This document shows positions 32,800-42,452 of a stretch of 64,000 nucleotides of DNA, piece by piece. Position 1 is the first letter of the stretch. Each line of letters starts with the position of its first letter. The notes under the pieces are model-generated. The model was not told where the DNA came from, did not search any database, and worked only from the letters and a program-made list of their open reading frames with translations. The stretch is from assembly GCA_907163375.1 (NCBI GenBank), contig CAJQUW010003215.1, positions 42,936-106,935 of the forward strand, given 5' to 3'. The DNA comes from Prostheceraeus crozeri (taxonomy: Eukaryota > Platyhelminthes > Polycladida > Euryleptidae). Both the position numbers and the translations under genes were made by a program.

Positions 32800-34245
32800 A
32801 ATAATGATAATAAAGCGTTTATTTTGTTATGAATGGAAATCGGGGTTGACACAGGAAGATGCGGTTCATACATTTAAAGTACCGGGTAATTAAGTCGCAT
32901 TTTATGCATACAAATCAGAGTAATTGACATAAGAAAATAATTTATCGCTGATGCACTGAATTATAGCGTCGACACATACTGATAATAAAACCATTTGCTC
33001 TCCTTTGCGTTCGTAAGCATGGCATCAGAAACCGCCCAGTTATTGAAATTGGTGGCAAAAGACTGTTCAAAATGTGTTCTTCTTCAGTTATACGATCAAA
33101 GAAAATTGAGGCTATAACCATTCGACGCTCCATTAACGTAGGAAATATTCAGCGTCACATTCATGTCCACAAATGATTCTATGGAATCTTCGCTGCAATT
33201 TCTCCAATCGAGCACAGTCTGTCACAGATAGACCAGTAAATAAAGGAGCACAATACTCAGCCAGCGATCTAACAGAGATGCAGTAGACATGTTTGAGCTG
33301 ATGCTTGCTTACAACAGGTTTCAATACTCGTATAGCATATGTGCGCTTCGAAGCACATTTTACAATGCTATCGAAATGGTCGGACCAATTTCCACCTGAG
33401 TTGAATAGAACACCTAATACATTCAATGTATCAACTGCCATGGTTATTCCAGTTTGGTCGCTGTATTGCCCATCATAGTTTCGCTTTGGAATGATTAAAG
33501 ATTTACACTTGCTCTCATTGATAGTCAGATGCATTTCATGTGTCCATCGTAGCAGATTCTGGTGCTCAAGACTGATGTGATTGTTTGTTGAATTAACGTA
33601 AACAGGAAAGCGAAGCGTGGTTTCATCTGCGTATTTTATCACATGACAAGTAGCTGAGTTCAAACTTCGGAAAGTAGAAGTTGTCACACCGCATAGATAG
33701 AGGCTCAAAGGAGACCCTTGCGGGACACCAGATGTAACATCTACAAGACTAATTTTTGTGATACCCACCGACAGATATTGCTTCCTACCGGTTAGGTAGC
33801 TCATAATCCATTTGATTGTATTTGATGGTAGATTACAATCAATTAACTTTCTTACTATCAAATCTGTCTTCAAAGAATCAGACGCTCTCGAGTAATCATA
33901 CGATATGATTTGCACTCCACAAGTCGTTGGATCATCAATCGTTTTTGATATGAAGTCATCAAGAGAGATCAAAGCACACTGTGTCGACGATTTGGGTCGA
34001 TAACCAAATTGGGTCTCATCATAATTATGCAAAATGCACTTCTTGATAGACCTCAATACAATTGCTTCTAGCAGTTTGGCAGGGAATCTTAGGAGACTGA
34101 TTGGTCGTATGTCACTTATTTTCAGAGATGGCCTCTTCGGGATCGGGCAAATAGAAGCGATCTTCCAAATTCTTGGAACAGTCCGTTCCTTGATTGACTG
34201 GTCACAAAGTTTATAGAGAGGCTCAATTATGAATACAGCAATTGA
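32800..34245 (-). pseudogene. LINE (CR1/jockey-like) reverse transcriptase, 5'-truncated
   Basis: The minus strand from 34245 reads IIEPLYKLCDQSIKERTVPRIWK and IRPISLLRFPAKLLE, then the palm: QFGYRPKSST, SYDYSRASDSL with the first catalytic Asp, TSGVPQGSPL, and KYADETT, where the usual YADD has become YADE. Thumb and C-terminal parts follow (LNVLGVLF, LEYCAPLF-like AEYCAPLF, RLEKLQRRFHRIICG). A frame change near 33133 separates the last block (32942-33131, EEHILNSLLPP). The 3' end has an ATT/ATC-type simple tail at about 32803-32825, as in several LINE clades. No endonuclease is present because the copy is 5'-truncated. The altered YADE and the frameshift make it inactive. Confidence 0.85.
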
Positions 34246-34519
34246 TAAAAATTGATAAAAAGGCGCAGCTGCAAATTATATGTTCATGCTACTACAACAG
34301 GATGATATGTTTCTGATTGCGTGAAGCAAAGCAATCCTGAGATTATTAATATCTTGACACATTTATTGCTGAAAAATTGATCATATACATTGTAATTCGA
34401 CAATTCTCGAGTACGAAGCTTTAGATTATGGCCACGAGTTAAATGATCACATGACTGCAAAATATAGAAGTCACTCAAAGTTAAGTTATAATGCACTTTG
34501 CAGACAAAGATAAGTTAAA

Positions 34520-35345
34520 AGGTTATTCGTCTCCTCTCAAGAGTGAGCATACCAAGCAACGATAGTTTGGAATCATAGTCACTATAACATAATTCGCCAC
34601 GCCGGCAAATATGTCTTGTGAAATATTTTTGAACTTTTCAATGATAATGATATCCCTCTTTAGACATGGGTTCCACACATGTGTGCAATATTCAAGGCGA
34701 GGGCGAGCGTAGACAATATAGGCATTATTCAATAATTGAGGATGATTTGTTATGAAGCATTTCTAGAAGAGGTAGACACGTGCCATGGCTTTAGAGGATC
34801 TCACAGTGTTTGTAAAACTTTAGATTGGTTGTAGATGTCACTCCATCATCACAAAACGTACGAGTAGGTACTATGGAAAGGGAAGCATCTCCCAAACCTC
34901 AGTCTTTTTCCATACCTCCACCAAAATTGATAACCTTGCATTTATCATATGCAAGTGGGAACTGCCAATTATTAGACCAGACATCAGTCTGAGAAAGCGA
35001 TGATTGTAGGCTAGTAAAATCTCCGTTTCTGCTGCATTTATAAATTTTAAAGTCATCACCAAAGAGAAGCATACTACAATCAGATGCAACTGATAGAGAC
35101 TATATCGTTCACCTATATCAGAAAAAGCAGCGGCCTCAGCACTGATCCATGTGACATGCCACTACTCGCAGGCATTTCATTTTCAAATTATTTTCAATCA
35201 TGACATTCTGATAGCGATTTGAAAGAAATTCGTTAATCCAGTGGAACAGCTCGCATGCTTTATTCCATAATTTCTCAATTTTAGCAGTAGCTTTTTGTGA
35301 CAAATCGGGTCGAAAGCCTTTGAAAAAAATCTACATGAATAACGT
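34520..35345 (-). pseudogene. second LINE reverse-transcriptase fragment
   Basis: A different LINE copy on the minus strand in several frames. About 35340-35160 gives DFFQRL/KAFDP-like sequence and SGMSHGSVLRPLLFLI (a decayed GVPQGSVLGPLLF motif). About 35075-34900 gives LLFGDDFKIYK with an intact FGDD, then WSNNWQFPLAYDKCKVINFGGG. About 34732-34523 gives ARPRLEYCTHVWNPCLKRDI, the C-terminal domain. It has at least three frame breaks. The sequence style is CR1/jockey-like but different from the neighbouring copy at 32800-34245. Confidence 0.75.
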
Positions 35346-35589
35346 CGACGTAAAGACGAGAATTGATTTCCAACATATAGACACGTACTTATTTAAAAGA
35401 AAATAACAATCATCTTGAGTTGAAATGAATTGAACGCTGTTAATAAAATGCCGTCAGATGGCAATGTACGAATGAAAAGGAAAAATAATACGAAATTGTG
35501 TTTGCTATGTTTTAGATCCAATGACGTAGCCATAGATTCAACAAAAGTGGAAAGGAACCGTCTCTAATGTTTAGTAATGTTTAGTCAGG

Positions 35590-35627
35590 TTTTTGACAAG
35601 AATTGATTCGAGAATGTTGTGATTGTT
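35590..35627 (-). pseudogene. Penelope-like element scrap left of the Polinton
   Basis: The minus strand next to the Polinton border reads ILESILVKNLTK, the kind of sequence that ends PLE GIY-YIG domains (conserved Glu, then a closing Pro-x-Leu-Asn in relatives). The rest of the same type of PLE is on the minus strand beyond the right border at 53308-53720, so the Polinton inserted in this PLE. Confidence 0.6.
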
Positions 35628-36165
35628 AGTAGTTTATAGTGTGACATCCGGCGCGACGCTTCGCTTCGCTTTGCTTCGCTTCGCTTGCGCCGGATGTCAC
35701 ACTTTTGCGGGGGTTTTCAAAATTTTCAAAAAAATCAAAATTTCAAAAATTTAGGTAGATTTCAAATTTCACGTGGCCGAAGGGCGAAAATTTAAGTTGT
35801 CTCAAAATATCACGTGGTCTAAGAATTTTGAAAATTTAGGCAGACGAAAATTTAAGTTGTCTCAAAATATCACGTAGTCTCAATATACCAGAAGATGGTA
35901 TTCAAAATATTTATTCAAAATATTTATTCAAAATATTCATTTAAAAATGGAAGAAACAAAAGTGGATGAAACAAAAGTGGAAGGAACCTCAAGAATATAT
36001 CCTTCGTTATCATATGAACGTAGTTCTACTTTAATGGACATTGAAAAGATTAACATTGAAAAAATGAATAAAGAAAAACACAAAGATAGAGTTAGGTATA
36101 TGAAAGATAAGGAATCTCAATTATTATTAAGATTAGAGCATTATAAAAAGTTAAGAAAGAGATGG
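35628..36165 (+). repeat. left terminal inverted repeat of the Polinton
   Basis: 538 bp, matching 52770-53307 without length change. It opens with a GC-rich hairpin region (TGTGACATCCGGCG ... GCGCCGGATGTCACA, 35640-35703) whose loop is a run of CGCTT units. It includes the start of the gene that is complete at the right end. Confidence 0.95.
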
Positions 36166-36267
36166 TCTAATGCTTTAACAATTGTCATTTCATCTGGCGT
36201 TCTTACAATTCCAGTAGTTGCTACTGCTTTAACTCGATACAAAATGAAAACACATTTCCATCTTTGA
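35947..36267 (+). pseudogene. partial copy of the terminal membrane-protein gene
   Basis: The frame starts MEETKVDETKVEGTSRIYP, identical to the gene at 52269-52988 through the terminal repeat. A diverged stretch of the same gene (hydrophobic, IVISSGVLTIPVVATALT) follows just outside the repeat. It is a part copy caused by the terminal repeat reaching into the gene. Confidence 0.85.
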
Positions 36268-36301
36268 AATATTTTATTCACATCACAGACAAGTACTATG
36301 T

Positions 36302-36785
36302 ACAAGTAGCATGGTTTACAACGAATAAAATATGTTGACTAGAAAATGTATTATGCCATGATACAATTGTTTCTGTATGAGTAAAATAAGGTAAGGCTCA
36401 TAGAACTATAAAACCAATGAGGACAAGTAGCATAGTTTACAACGAATAAAATATGTTGACTAGAAAATGTATTATGCCATGATACAATTGTTTCTGTATG
36501 AGTAAAATAAGGTAAGGCTCATAGAACTATAAAACCAATGAGGACAAGTAGCATAGTTTACAACGAATAAAATATGTTGACTAGAAAATGTATTATGCCA
36601 TGATACAATTGTTTCTGTATGAGTAAAATAAGGTAAGGCTCATAGAACTATAAAACCAATGAGGACAAGTAGCATAGTTTACAACGAATAAAATATGTTG
36701 ACTAGAAAATGTATTATGCCATGATACAATTGTTTCTCGTAAATTCAAATAAGGGAAGGGTCATAGTACTATTATCTATTGGGAG
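36302..36785 (+). repeat. 121-bp tandem repeat, about four copies
   Basis: Units start at 36302, 36423, 36544 and 36665 (ACAAGTAGCATAGTTTACAA). The first three are almost identical and the last diverges after about 75 bp. It lies between the left terminal copy gene and a lone minus-strand frame, and marks the variable left region of the Polinton. Lack of unique spacers rules out a CRISPR-like array. Confidence 0.95.
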
Positions 36786-36797
36786 TAGCTTACCGTT

Positions 36798-37388
36798 TCA
36801 ATTGATTGAGTTTAAAATTTGATCAAGGGTTGGGCGGTGTCTCCCATGGCGAAGATACGAGTCAATAATAGCGAAGTTCCTTTTGAAAAATGATATAGAT
36901 TCCGTCGAGTTCTTAATAAACGGAAATCGTAAATATAGTTTATAAAATTTTCTTAAAAAGATGTTATAGCCTCTGGAATAACCTAATTGTTTACAAACAT
37001 GGCCACTTCCCCGGATTACAGTCAAAGCTCTTCCTTTTAACAACGATAACTTCACAGTATTGTTCACCGAAATGTCTTCTTCTCTTCTTAAATGTGCTAA
37101 ATAATTAGTTAGCTCTGATGGTAAGATGTCTCTTTGAATTTCTTCTTCAAAATTATAGTTTGAACTGATATTGATGGCGTTATCTTGCAATGTGTCTTCA
37201 AATCGATTTATCACTAAAAATTCTCTGAATGTTTTTGATGCGTGGATGTCTTCTTCCTCCCTTGGTTTAAGATATTTCTCCTGAAATTCTGTTAGCATCT
37301 CAATACACTTCTTCCGTTGATCTTCGTTCACAATAGTGTCTGAAATTTTTCTTTTCAAATCGGCAAAGGCGATGCTTGAACGTGCCAT
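36798..37388 (-). CDS. unknown 196-aa protein in the variable region of the Polinton
   Basis: A single open frame, MARSSIAFADLKRKISDTIV to NSIN. It is charged and mostly helical by composition, with no signal peptide or membrane segment. A central NNTVKLSLLKGRALTVIRGSGHVCKQLG and a basic FLRKFYKLYLRFPFIKN stretch stand out. I recognise no family. It lies between two tandem-repeat arrays, away from the core genes, and its base composition is less AT-rich than theirs, so it may be cargo acquired by the element. Its ATG is preceded by AAA, like the other genes of the element. An overlapping frame at 37300-37641 looks spurious. Confidence 0.6.
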   Translation of the reverse strand: MARSSIAFADLKRKISDTIVNEDQRKKCIEMLTEFQEKYLKPREEEDIHASKTFREFLVINRFEDTLQDNAINISSNYNFEEEIQRDILPSELTNYLAHLRREEDISVNNTVKLSLLKGRALTVIRGSGHVCKQLGYSRGYNIFLRKFYKLYLRFPFIKNSTESISFFKRNFAIIDSYLRHGRHRPTLDQILNSIN

Positions 37389-37782
37389 TTTCGTTAAAAC
37401 GTAGTGAATTAATTATGATAAAAAATAAAATTGTTGAAAGTCGCTGATGAAATTGACCAAAATAGATAAAGGTCACAGATGATTCGTAAGCAGTCACAGT
37501 CTCGTAGAACGCTCGCAGAATGAATGCACGCAGTAATACGTGGAATAATGGCAGCAGCTGTTCAAGTGAAAAGTCATGAGTTATGCGGGTCACAAAGAAT
37601 TCTCTCATACTGAATAGCTTAAACTGGTAGCAGCTGTTCATGTTGAGAAATTTGGTAACAGATGTTGCTAATGTCTTAATACAGATAAAACAATCAATAT
37701 TCTCTTAACAAGAGTTCATAAGAATAAAATGGAACAATGTAACGTTTTAATTTAGATTAAATTAAATCATTTCAAAATCGAA

Positions 37783-38150
37783 TAAGTAGCAAGGAAAGTC
37801 ATCATTGTGGAACAGTTTTAAATCAATACCCCCTCCCTTCTGTCTAAGTAGTAAGGAAAGACATCATTAGAGAACAGTTTTAAATCAATACCCCCTCCCT
37901 TCTGACTAAGTAGCAAGGAAAGTCATCATTGTGGAACAGTTTTAAATCAATACCCCCTCCCTTCTGACTAAGTAGTAAAGAAAGACATCATTAGAGACCA
38001 GTTTTAAATCAATACCCCCCCCAGTAGTAAGGAAAGTCATCATTATAAAAATGTTTTAAATCAATACCCCCTTCTGACTAAGTAGTAAGGAAAGACATCA
38101 TTAGAGAACAGTTTTAAATCAATACCCCCCCCTCCTTCTGACTTCTAGGG
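37783..38150 (+). repeat. about 62-bp tandem repeat, six copies
   Basis: Units of AAGTAGYAAGGAAAGNCATCATT followed by GTTTTAAATCAATACCCCC and a CCTTCTGACT joint. Two alternating versions (TGTGG and AGAGAACAG) suggest a higher-order dimer unit. It ends about 30 bp before the protease gene. Confidence 0.95.
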
Positions 38151-38178
38151 GTCTCTTAAGAAATTTTTTTATTATAAA

Positions 38179-38667
38179 ATGAGCAACATAAATGAGTTTT
38201 TGAAATTATATGGAACACAGACAACAACGAATTTCGATTTAAATAAGATTGCTAATCAATTGGGAATAAAGAATTTTCACATATTGATGAGGGATGAATT
38301 ACAATTCCTAAAAAATAGGCCAACAGGAACCTTCAGTTCACGGAACAAAGTTCCATCAATAACTGTAAATTTCATAACAAATCTTCATACGTCAAATGAA
38401 AAAGGTGTACATTGGTCAGCAGGCGTTAAAAATTATCAGCAGAACTATTATTTTGACCGCCCGGAGGCTGAGAACTATTGGTTCGACTCATACGGTTTGC
38501 CCCCTACAAATGAAGTAAAAGAATTACTTGGCAATGGAATTTATAATACATTTCAAATTCAAAAACCGGGAACAACTTATTGTGGGCAATTATGTTTATA
38601 CGTTTTGTACAAATTACAAAAAGGAGTATCATTTCTAGATATTATGTTAGAGTTAAACAATCTATAA
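38179..38667 (+). CDS. PRO: Polinton adenain-like cysteine protease (PRO)
   Basis: 162 aa. This is the Ulp1/adenovirus-protease fold enzyme that processes virion proteins in adenoviruses and is a standard Polinton part. Visible residues: His78 in GVHWSAG, Asp103 in YWFDSYG, Gln128 and Cys135 in QKPGTTYCGQLC. The Gln-to-Cys spacing of seven residues equals that of the adenovirus enzyme. The length is normal for a minimal adenain. It is one of only two full-length plus-strand genes in the element, facing the integrase gene tail to tail. A GC mini-hairpin (AGCGAAGCT, 38672-38680) follows its stop. The start ATG stands in TTATTATAAAATG. Confidence 0.85.
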   Translation: MSNINEFLKLYGTQTTTNFDLNKIANQLGIKNFHILMRDELQFLKNRPTGTFSSRNKVPSITVNFITNLHTSNEKGVHWSAGVKNYQQNYYFDRPEAENYWFDSYGLPPTNEVKELLGNGIYNTFQIQKPGTTYCGQLCLYVLYKLQKGVSFLDIMLELNNL

Positions 38668-38701
38668 CTCAAGCGAAGCTAGCTAAAGCGCCACCTAGAG
38701 G

Positions 38702-40078
38702 TTAAAGCTCTGTTTTCTGTAATTCATTTTGATAAAATCGGCCTCTGATATCTTCATCATCTAAATCTTTAATTTCATAAGTAATCGGATAACTTTGATT
38801 TATTTTGCAAACTTCAAATATTTCTTTAGTCCAATAGCCAACAAAGCCTTTTTCAAATTTATTCTTATATTTAAATATCCTAACTCTATCTCCAATTTTA
38901 AATTTTGGCTTAAGTTTCTGCAAATTCGGATTACTCTCATTCAAATTATTATTCTCGAATATTTTCTTTCGTACTAGATCAGGGTCGTCAGAAGCATTCT
39001 TTGGAGTTTCTTCAATACCAGAATGAACTTTATTATTGTACTCTTCCACAATTCCTGGTAATATCTTCAACCATTTCTGATTTTTTTGCTCAGTAAATTT
39101 CTTGAATAATTTATTTTTTAACGTCCGATTGAATCTTTCTATCACTACGGCCTTCCCTGCATTTTCAGTGGAATAAACAGTTTCAAATAGTGGCTGAACG
39201 TTTCGGTTATAAAATTCCGACCCTTTATCAACAAACAATTTTTTTGGCTTTCTATTACTTTCTTTAAAGATTTCTTCAAACGCATATTTAACTGATAGAC
39301 CACTTTTATTTTTTAAAGGCTTTACCCAAGCGTATCGTGTATATAAATCTATAACGGTCAATGCGTATTTGTAGTCCCTTTCATTCGGCATATGAATAAG
39401 ATCAGCACTCCAAATATCATCTTTATTAAATACTTTTACTTTCAATAGATATTTCGGCTTTCTATATTCCTTGTGAATTTCGGACGCATAGGTTCGAGCG
39501 TTGCTCTCAGAGTTATTAGTTCGAGCGTTGCTCTCAGAGTTATTAGTTCGAGCGTTGCTCTCAGACAGCTTAGCTGTCGTTTCATTTAAACCCTGGCCGA
39601 ATAATATTTTAGCTTGTAAAGCTTTCTTAACAAACATTCTTTCAATCTTTTCTCTAAATGTAGGATTTTGAATACTATCTAATTCTTGAATCATCTTCTT
39701 GTCAGCTGCATGTCGAGAACTTAGATCATGATTTCGATAAGCTAAATCATGCCTGTAAGCGGCGGCATCTACTCTATTTATTGGTTCTTCACCTGGTTTC
39801 GGATTATTATTCTCATCTAGTCTTATATCTAATCGAGTTCCTGGACCGGTATATGAATGACCAGGAAGATGTTTTTCTTTCGAATATTTACTCCAAATAA
39901 ATCCAGGAAAGTTTTCTAATGTTTTTTGTATATCACCACCGAAGTGGTGTGGAACTTTGTTCTTGTCACCTCCAATATGCTGACAATTTGAGTTTTTATT
40001 TTTGTTTAATAGATAATTCAATAAATCTAAATTAGAAATTTTTAATTTAATTAAATTTTCGGAATTTTTAGAATTCAT
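38702..40078 (-). CDS. INT: Polinton integrase fused to an N-terminal phospholipase A2-like domain
   Basis: 458 aa. Residues about 70-135 match the phospholipase A2 domain of parvovirus VP1: calcium loop PGHSYTGPGT (72-81), catalytic HDLAY (110-114) and a following Asp (D126) in HAADKKMI. A linker (172-199) holds SESNARTNN three times. From about 215 follows a retrovirus-type integrase core: Asp226 (WSADLIHM), Asp284 (LFVDKGSEF) and Glu314 (VVIERFNRTLKN). A basic C-terminal domain (FKIGDRVRIFKYKNKFEKG) like that of other Polinton integrases follows. The integrase inserts the element. Parvovirus phospholipases breach endosomal membranes, and a like role here is inference. One continuous frame and an A-rich ATG context support a true single protein. 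Confidence 0.85.
   Translation of the reverse strand: MNSKNSENLIKLKISNLDLLNYLLNKNKNSNCQHIGGDKNKVPHHFGGDIQKTLENFPGFIWSKYSKEKHLPGHSYTGPGTRLDIRLDENNNPKPGEEPINRVDAAAYRHDLAYRNHDLSSRHAADKKMIQELDSIQNPTFREKIERMFVKKALQAKILFGQGLNETTAKLSESNARTNNSESNARTNNSESNARTYASEIHKEYRKPKYLLKVKVFNKDDIWSADLIHMPNERDYKYALTVIDLYTRYAWVKPLKNKSGLSVKYAFEEIFKESNRKPKKLFVDKGSEFYNRNVQPLFETVYSTENAGKAVVIERFNRTLKNKLFKKFTEQKNQKWLKILPGIVEEYNNKVHSGIEETPKNASDDPDLVRKKIFENNNLNESNPNLQKLKPKFKIGDRVRIFKYKNKFEKGFVGYWTKEIFEVCKINQSYPITYEIKDLDDEDIRGRFYQNELQKTEL
39496..39578. repeat. GC mini-hairpin cluster inside the integrase gene
   Basis: GAGC-GTT-GCTC occurs three times with a 27-bp period (39496, 39523, 39550), followed by GACAGC-TTA-GCTGTC (39564-39578). 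All have three-base loops. They encode the SESNARTNN linker and stay in frame. The GC-rich units contrast with the AT-rich surroundings. Confidence 0.85.
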
Positions 40079-40153
40079 TTTAAAAGATAAAAAAATTTAA
40101 AAGATAAAATAAAATAAATGTTTTACCGAAAAGAACCAAAGGTCTTGAGGTTA

Positions 40154-40636
40154 TTACCTTATCATACTAGGACTTAGATATATTCCAGAACCATCTTTAG
40201 TTTCTTTAATTTCAATTAAATCATCAACATTGTGGAGAATATTTTTAAGAACTCGTTTTCCTTCATCAACTAATTTTAATTTACTAATAAAATTATCTAC
40301 TATTCCTTCTCCCCTAGCAACTTTCTCTAACTCTCTGTTATGACGTTTTTGTTCTTCTAATGCTGCCTTCTCTGATTTATTTTTATTTACTGCTTGGACA
40401 ATACCAGCTGTCCCACCTGCAACACTTCCTGCTGCAGCTATGCCACCTATTATTAGTGGAATTAATGGGAGAATACCGCCATTCTTTTCTTCTTGTAATT
40501 GAATATTCTCTATCATTGGTTTACTTATGTAATACTTTTTTTTGTTAATCGTAATAGTTTTAGGGGTATTTTTGTCAACAATATTACGTAATTTTAATTC
40601 AACAGTTTTATTATTATTACTTTTCGCTTGCGACAT
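40154..40636 (-). CDS. small hydrophobic virion-type protein of the Polinton
   Basis: 160 aa. A basic N-terminus (KTITINKKKYYISKP) is followed by a Gly/Ala-rich hydrophobic segment at about 54-82 (GILPLIPLIIGGIAAAGSVAGG), then a charged helix (KSEKAALEEQKRHNRELEKV) and a tail. Small proteins of this build sit beside the capsid gene in adintovirus-like Polintons and are compared with adenovirus core or membrane-lytic proteins (pX, pVI). The assignment here is by build and place only, as I see no diagnostic motif. It lies between integrase and major capsid on the same strand. Confidence 0.6.
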   Translation of the reverse strand: MSQAKSNNNKTVELKLRNIVDKNTPKTITINKKKYYISKPMIENIQLQEEKNGGILPLIPLIIGGIAAAGSVAGGTAGIVQAVNKNKSEKAALEEQKRHNRELEKVARGEGIVDNFISKLKLVDEGKRVLKNILHNVDDLIEIKETKDGSGIYLSPSMIR

Positions 40637-40815
40637 TTTTAATAAAAAAATTTTAAGTTATCAAAAATTTTAATCTATTCTAGTTATGAATAAATTATAA
40701 GTTAAGAATTTTTTTAATCTATTCTAGTTATGAAAAATTTTAAGTTACCAAAAAATTTTAAGTTACCAAAAATTTTAATCTATTCTAGTTATGAAAAAAT
40801 TTTAATTAACTTATC

Positions 40816-40841
40816 GGAGCGAAGCTCCTCTGGCTTTAGCC
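40816..40841. repeat. GC mini-hairpins at the capsid gene end
   Basis: GGAGC-GAA-GCTCC at 40816-40828 and GGCTTTAGCC at 40832-40841, which overlaps the stop codon of the major capsid gene. This could work as a 3'-end signal or be a small mobile repeat. Confidence 0.8.
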
Positions 40842-42170
40842 TATCCTTACCATCTTTCCATTAAGAATTTCAATAGAATATTTTACATCTTCTAGCAATA
40901 AACCATAAGCCATCAATGAAGTTGTGGAATCTTTCTTTTCAATATTAATTGTTACATCACAACCATTTTTAATAATATCTTCAGATTGTGCACTTAAATC
41001 GAAACAGAAAATTGGATATAAATGTCTCCAATCTCCAGGAGTTAATTGTGGTTCAACTCCAAATTCTGTACAAAGATTTCGATAACAATCATATCCTTCC
41101 ATAAATTGATTATTGGTATCATCGAATCTTAATGGATCAATTGGATATCGAGTTTGATTTAATGAAACTTGTAAACTTCGAATTGTATTAATATGAAAAA
41201 TATTATTGTTCTTATCAAAACTTGGAGAATTATTTCTTTGAAATGTTAGTAATAAATATCTTGGGGTATTCGCAGTTCTAGTAAAATGCCAGTTAAATCT
41301 TTGTTCGGAAAAAGTTACTGAACTAGCAGTACGCTTTAGAAAATTTACTGGAATTGGTTTGTTAGTATTTAATCTTTTTGCAATAGCTGTTTCAACCTCT
41401 AAACTAGGAGTAATATGCGTAATCCACCATTCAAGTCTATCAATTTTTAAATATGCTTTTTTCCCAGTCTTACCAAAAAAGATTAATTCATTATTTGCCG
41501 TACGATGAATTATTAATTTAAATTTAAATTGATATGATATTTTGTCATAATCTAAATATCCGAATAATGGAGACAATGACCAATTTACTGTCTGTTTACT
41601 TTTCTTGTTAAATTCACGTCTTTCTTTATATGCATCATTATTTGTTTTATTTAAATGTTTTGCAATATTTTCTACATCTTTCGCAATTCCTGCTGCATCT
41701 GTTCCAGCGTGAGTTAAATCATCAACAATTATACCATCATTAGTATCAGGAAACCAACCTTCGATTTCATACTTTTTATTATTTTCACCAATTGTTATAA
41801 ATCTAAGCATTGTATCAATTACACCTGGGGAATCACTTATTGTTTCTATATTTTGAGTTGCAACATCTAAACGCATTTGTGTAAATAATCTTGGAAAAAA
41901 ATTATTTTCTAGTGTAATATTATCGGTATCTGGTAATGGTGTTGTAAAATTAGCATCACTATATAAAGAATATTCACAGTGTAAAAATGAATCAGGTAAA
42001 TATAAATAACTCTGCTGATTATCAACTTCAAAAATTAAATCACCTCCAGTATTTACTCTACTGGAAGATCCGGGATTCATAGCAATTCTTATATAGTCAT
42101 TCTTTTTTTGATTGTAACTGACGAACGGAGGATCGTCTAATCTAAATTTATTTTCGATAAGCGAAGACAT
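40836..42170 (-). CDS. MCP: Polinton major capsid protein (double jelly-roll)
   Basis: 444 aa. Length, position and composition fit the double jelly-roll major capsid protein of Polintons and related viruses, which forms the pseudo-hexagonal capsomers. The protein is beta-rich with Asn/Thr/Tyr-rich loops. Recognisable stretches are DLIFEVDNQQSYLYLPDSFLHCEYSL (first barrel), WSLSPLFGYLDYDKISYQFKFKLIIHRT, and a late DWRHLYPIFCFDLSAQSEDI with INIEKKDSTTSLMAYGLLLED before the C-terminus, as in the family. It is flanked by small virion-type genes on the same strand. The ATG follows TTTTTTATAAAA. Confidence rests on pattern memory, not on a search. Confidence 0.85.
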   Translation of the reverse strand: MSSLIENKFRLDDPPFVSYNQKKNDYIRIAMNPGSSSRVNTGGDLIFEVDNQQSYLYLPDSFLHCEYSLYSDANFTTPLPDTDNITLENNFFPRLFTQMRLDVATQNIETISDSPGVIDTMLRFITIGENNKKYEIEGWFPDTNDGIIVDDLTHAGTDAAGIAKDVENIAKHLNKTNNDAYKERREFNKKSKQTVNWSLSPLFGYLDYDKISYQFKFKLIIHRTANNELIFFGKTGKKAYLKIDRLEWWITHITPSLEVETAIAKRLNTNKPIPVNFLKRTASSVTFSEQRFNWHFTRTANTPRYLLLTFQRNNSPSFDKNNNIFHINTIRSLQVSLNQTRYPIDPLRFDDTNNQFMEGYDCYRNLCTEFGVEPQLTPGDWRHLYPIFCFDLSAQSEDIIKNGCDVTINIEKKDSTTSLMAYGLLLEDVKYSIEILNGKMVRIG

Positions 42171-42439
42171 TTTTATAAAAAATAATTTGACTTTTTGTTT
42201 TTTCTCACAGACAGAAAAAATTCTGCTAAAATAATTTTACTTAAATAATTTTACTAAAAAAAATTTTACTAAAAAATTTTACTAAAAAAATTTTACTAAA
42301 AAAAATTTTACTAAAAAATATATTTTAGAATTTTGCTAGACCAGCTCCGCTACAGCTTTGCTGGTTAGACCGAAGGTTGCTGCTCACGCCATTACCTCTT
42401 ATTTCTTCAATTGTTTTTTCATTATGTTTACTATTAGAC

Positions 42440-42452
42440 GGAGCTCCGCTCC
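42440..42452. repeat. GC mini-hairpin at a gene end
   Basis: GGAGC-TCC-GCTCC directly after the stop of the minus-strand gene at 42453-42872. A less perfect one (CCAGC ... GCTGG) lies at 42341-42364 in the same spacer. Confidence 0.8.

Noticed and set aside
37300-37641. 113-codon minus-strand frame overlapping the 196-aa gene
   Set aside because: It overlaps the better-supported frame at 36798-37388, has no family look, and its ATG lacks the usual A-rich context.
36302-38150. Regular repeats considered as a CRISPR array
   Set aside because: Units are head-to-tail without unique spacers and lie in a eukaryotic mobile element.
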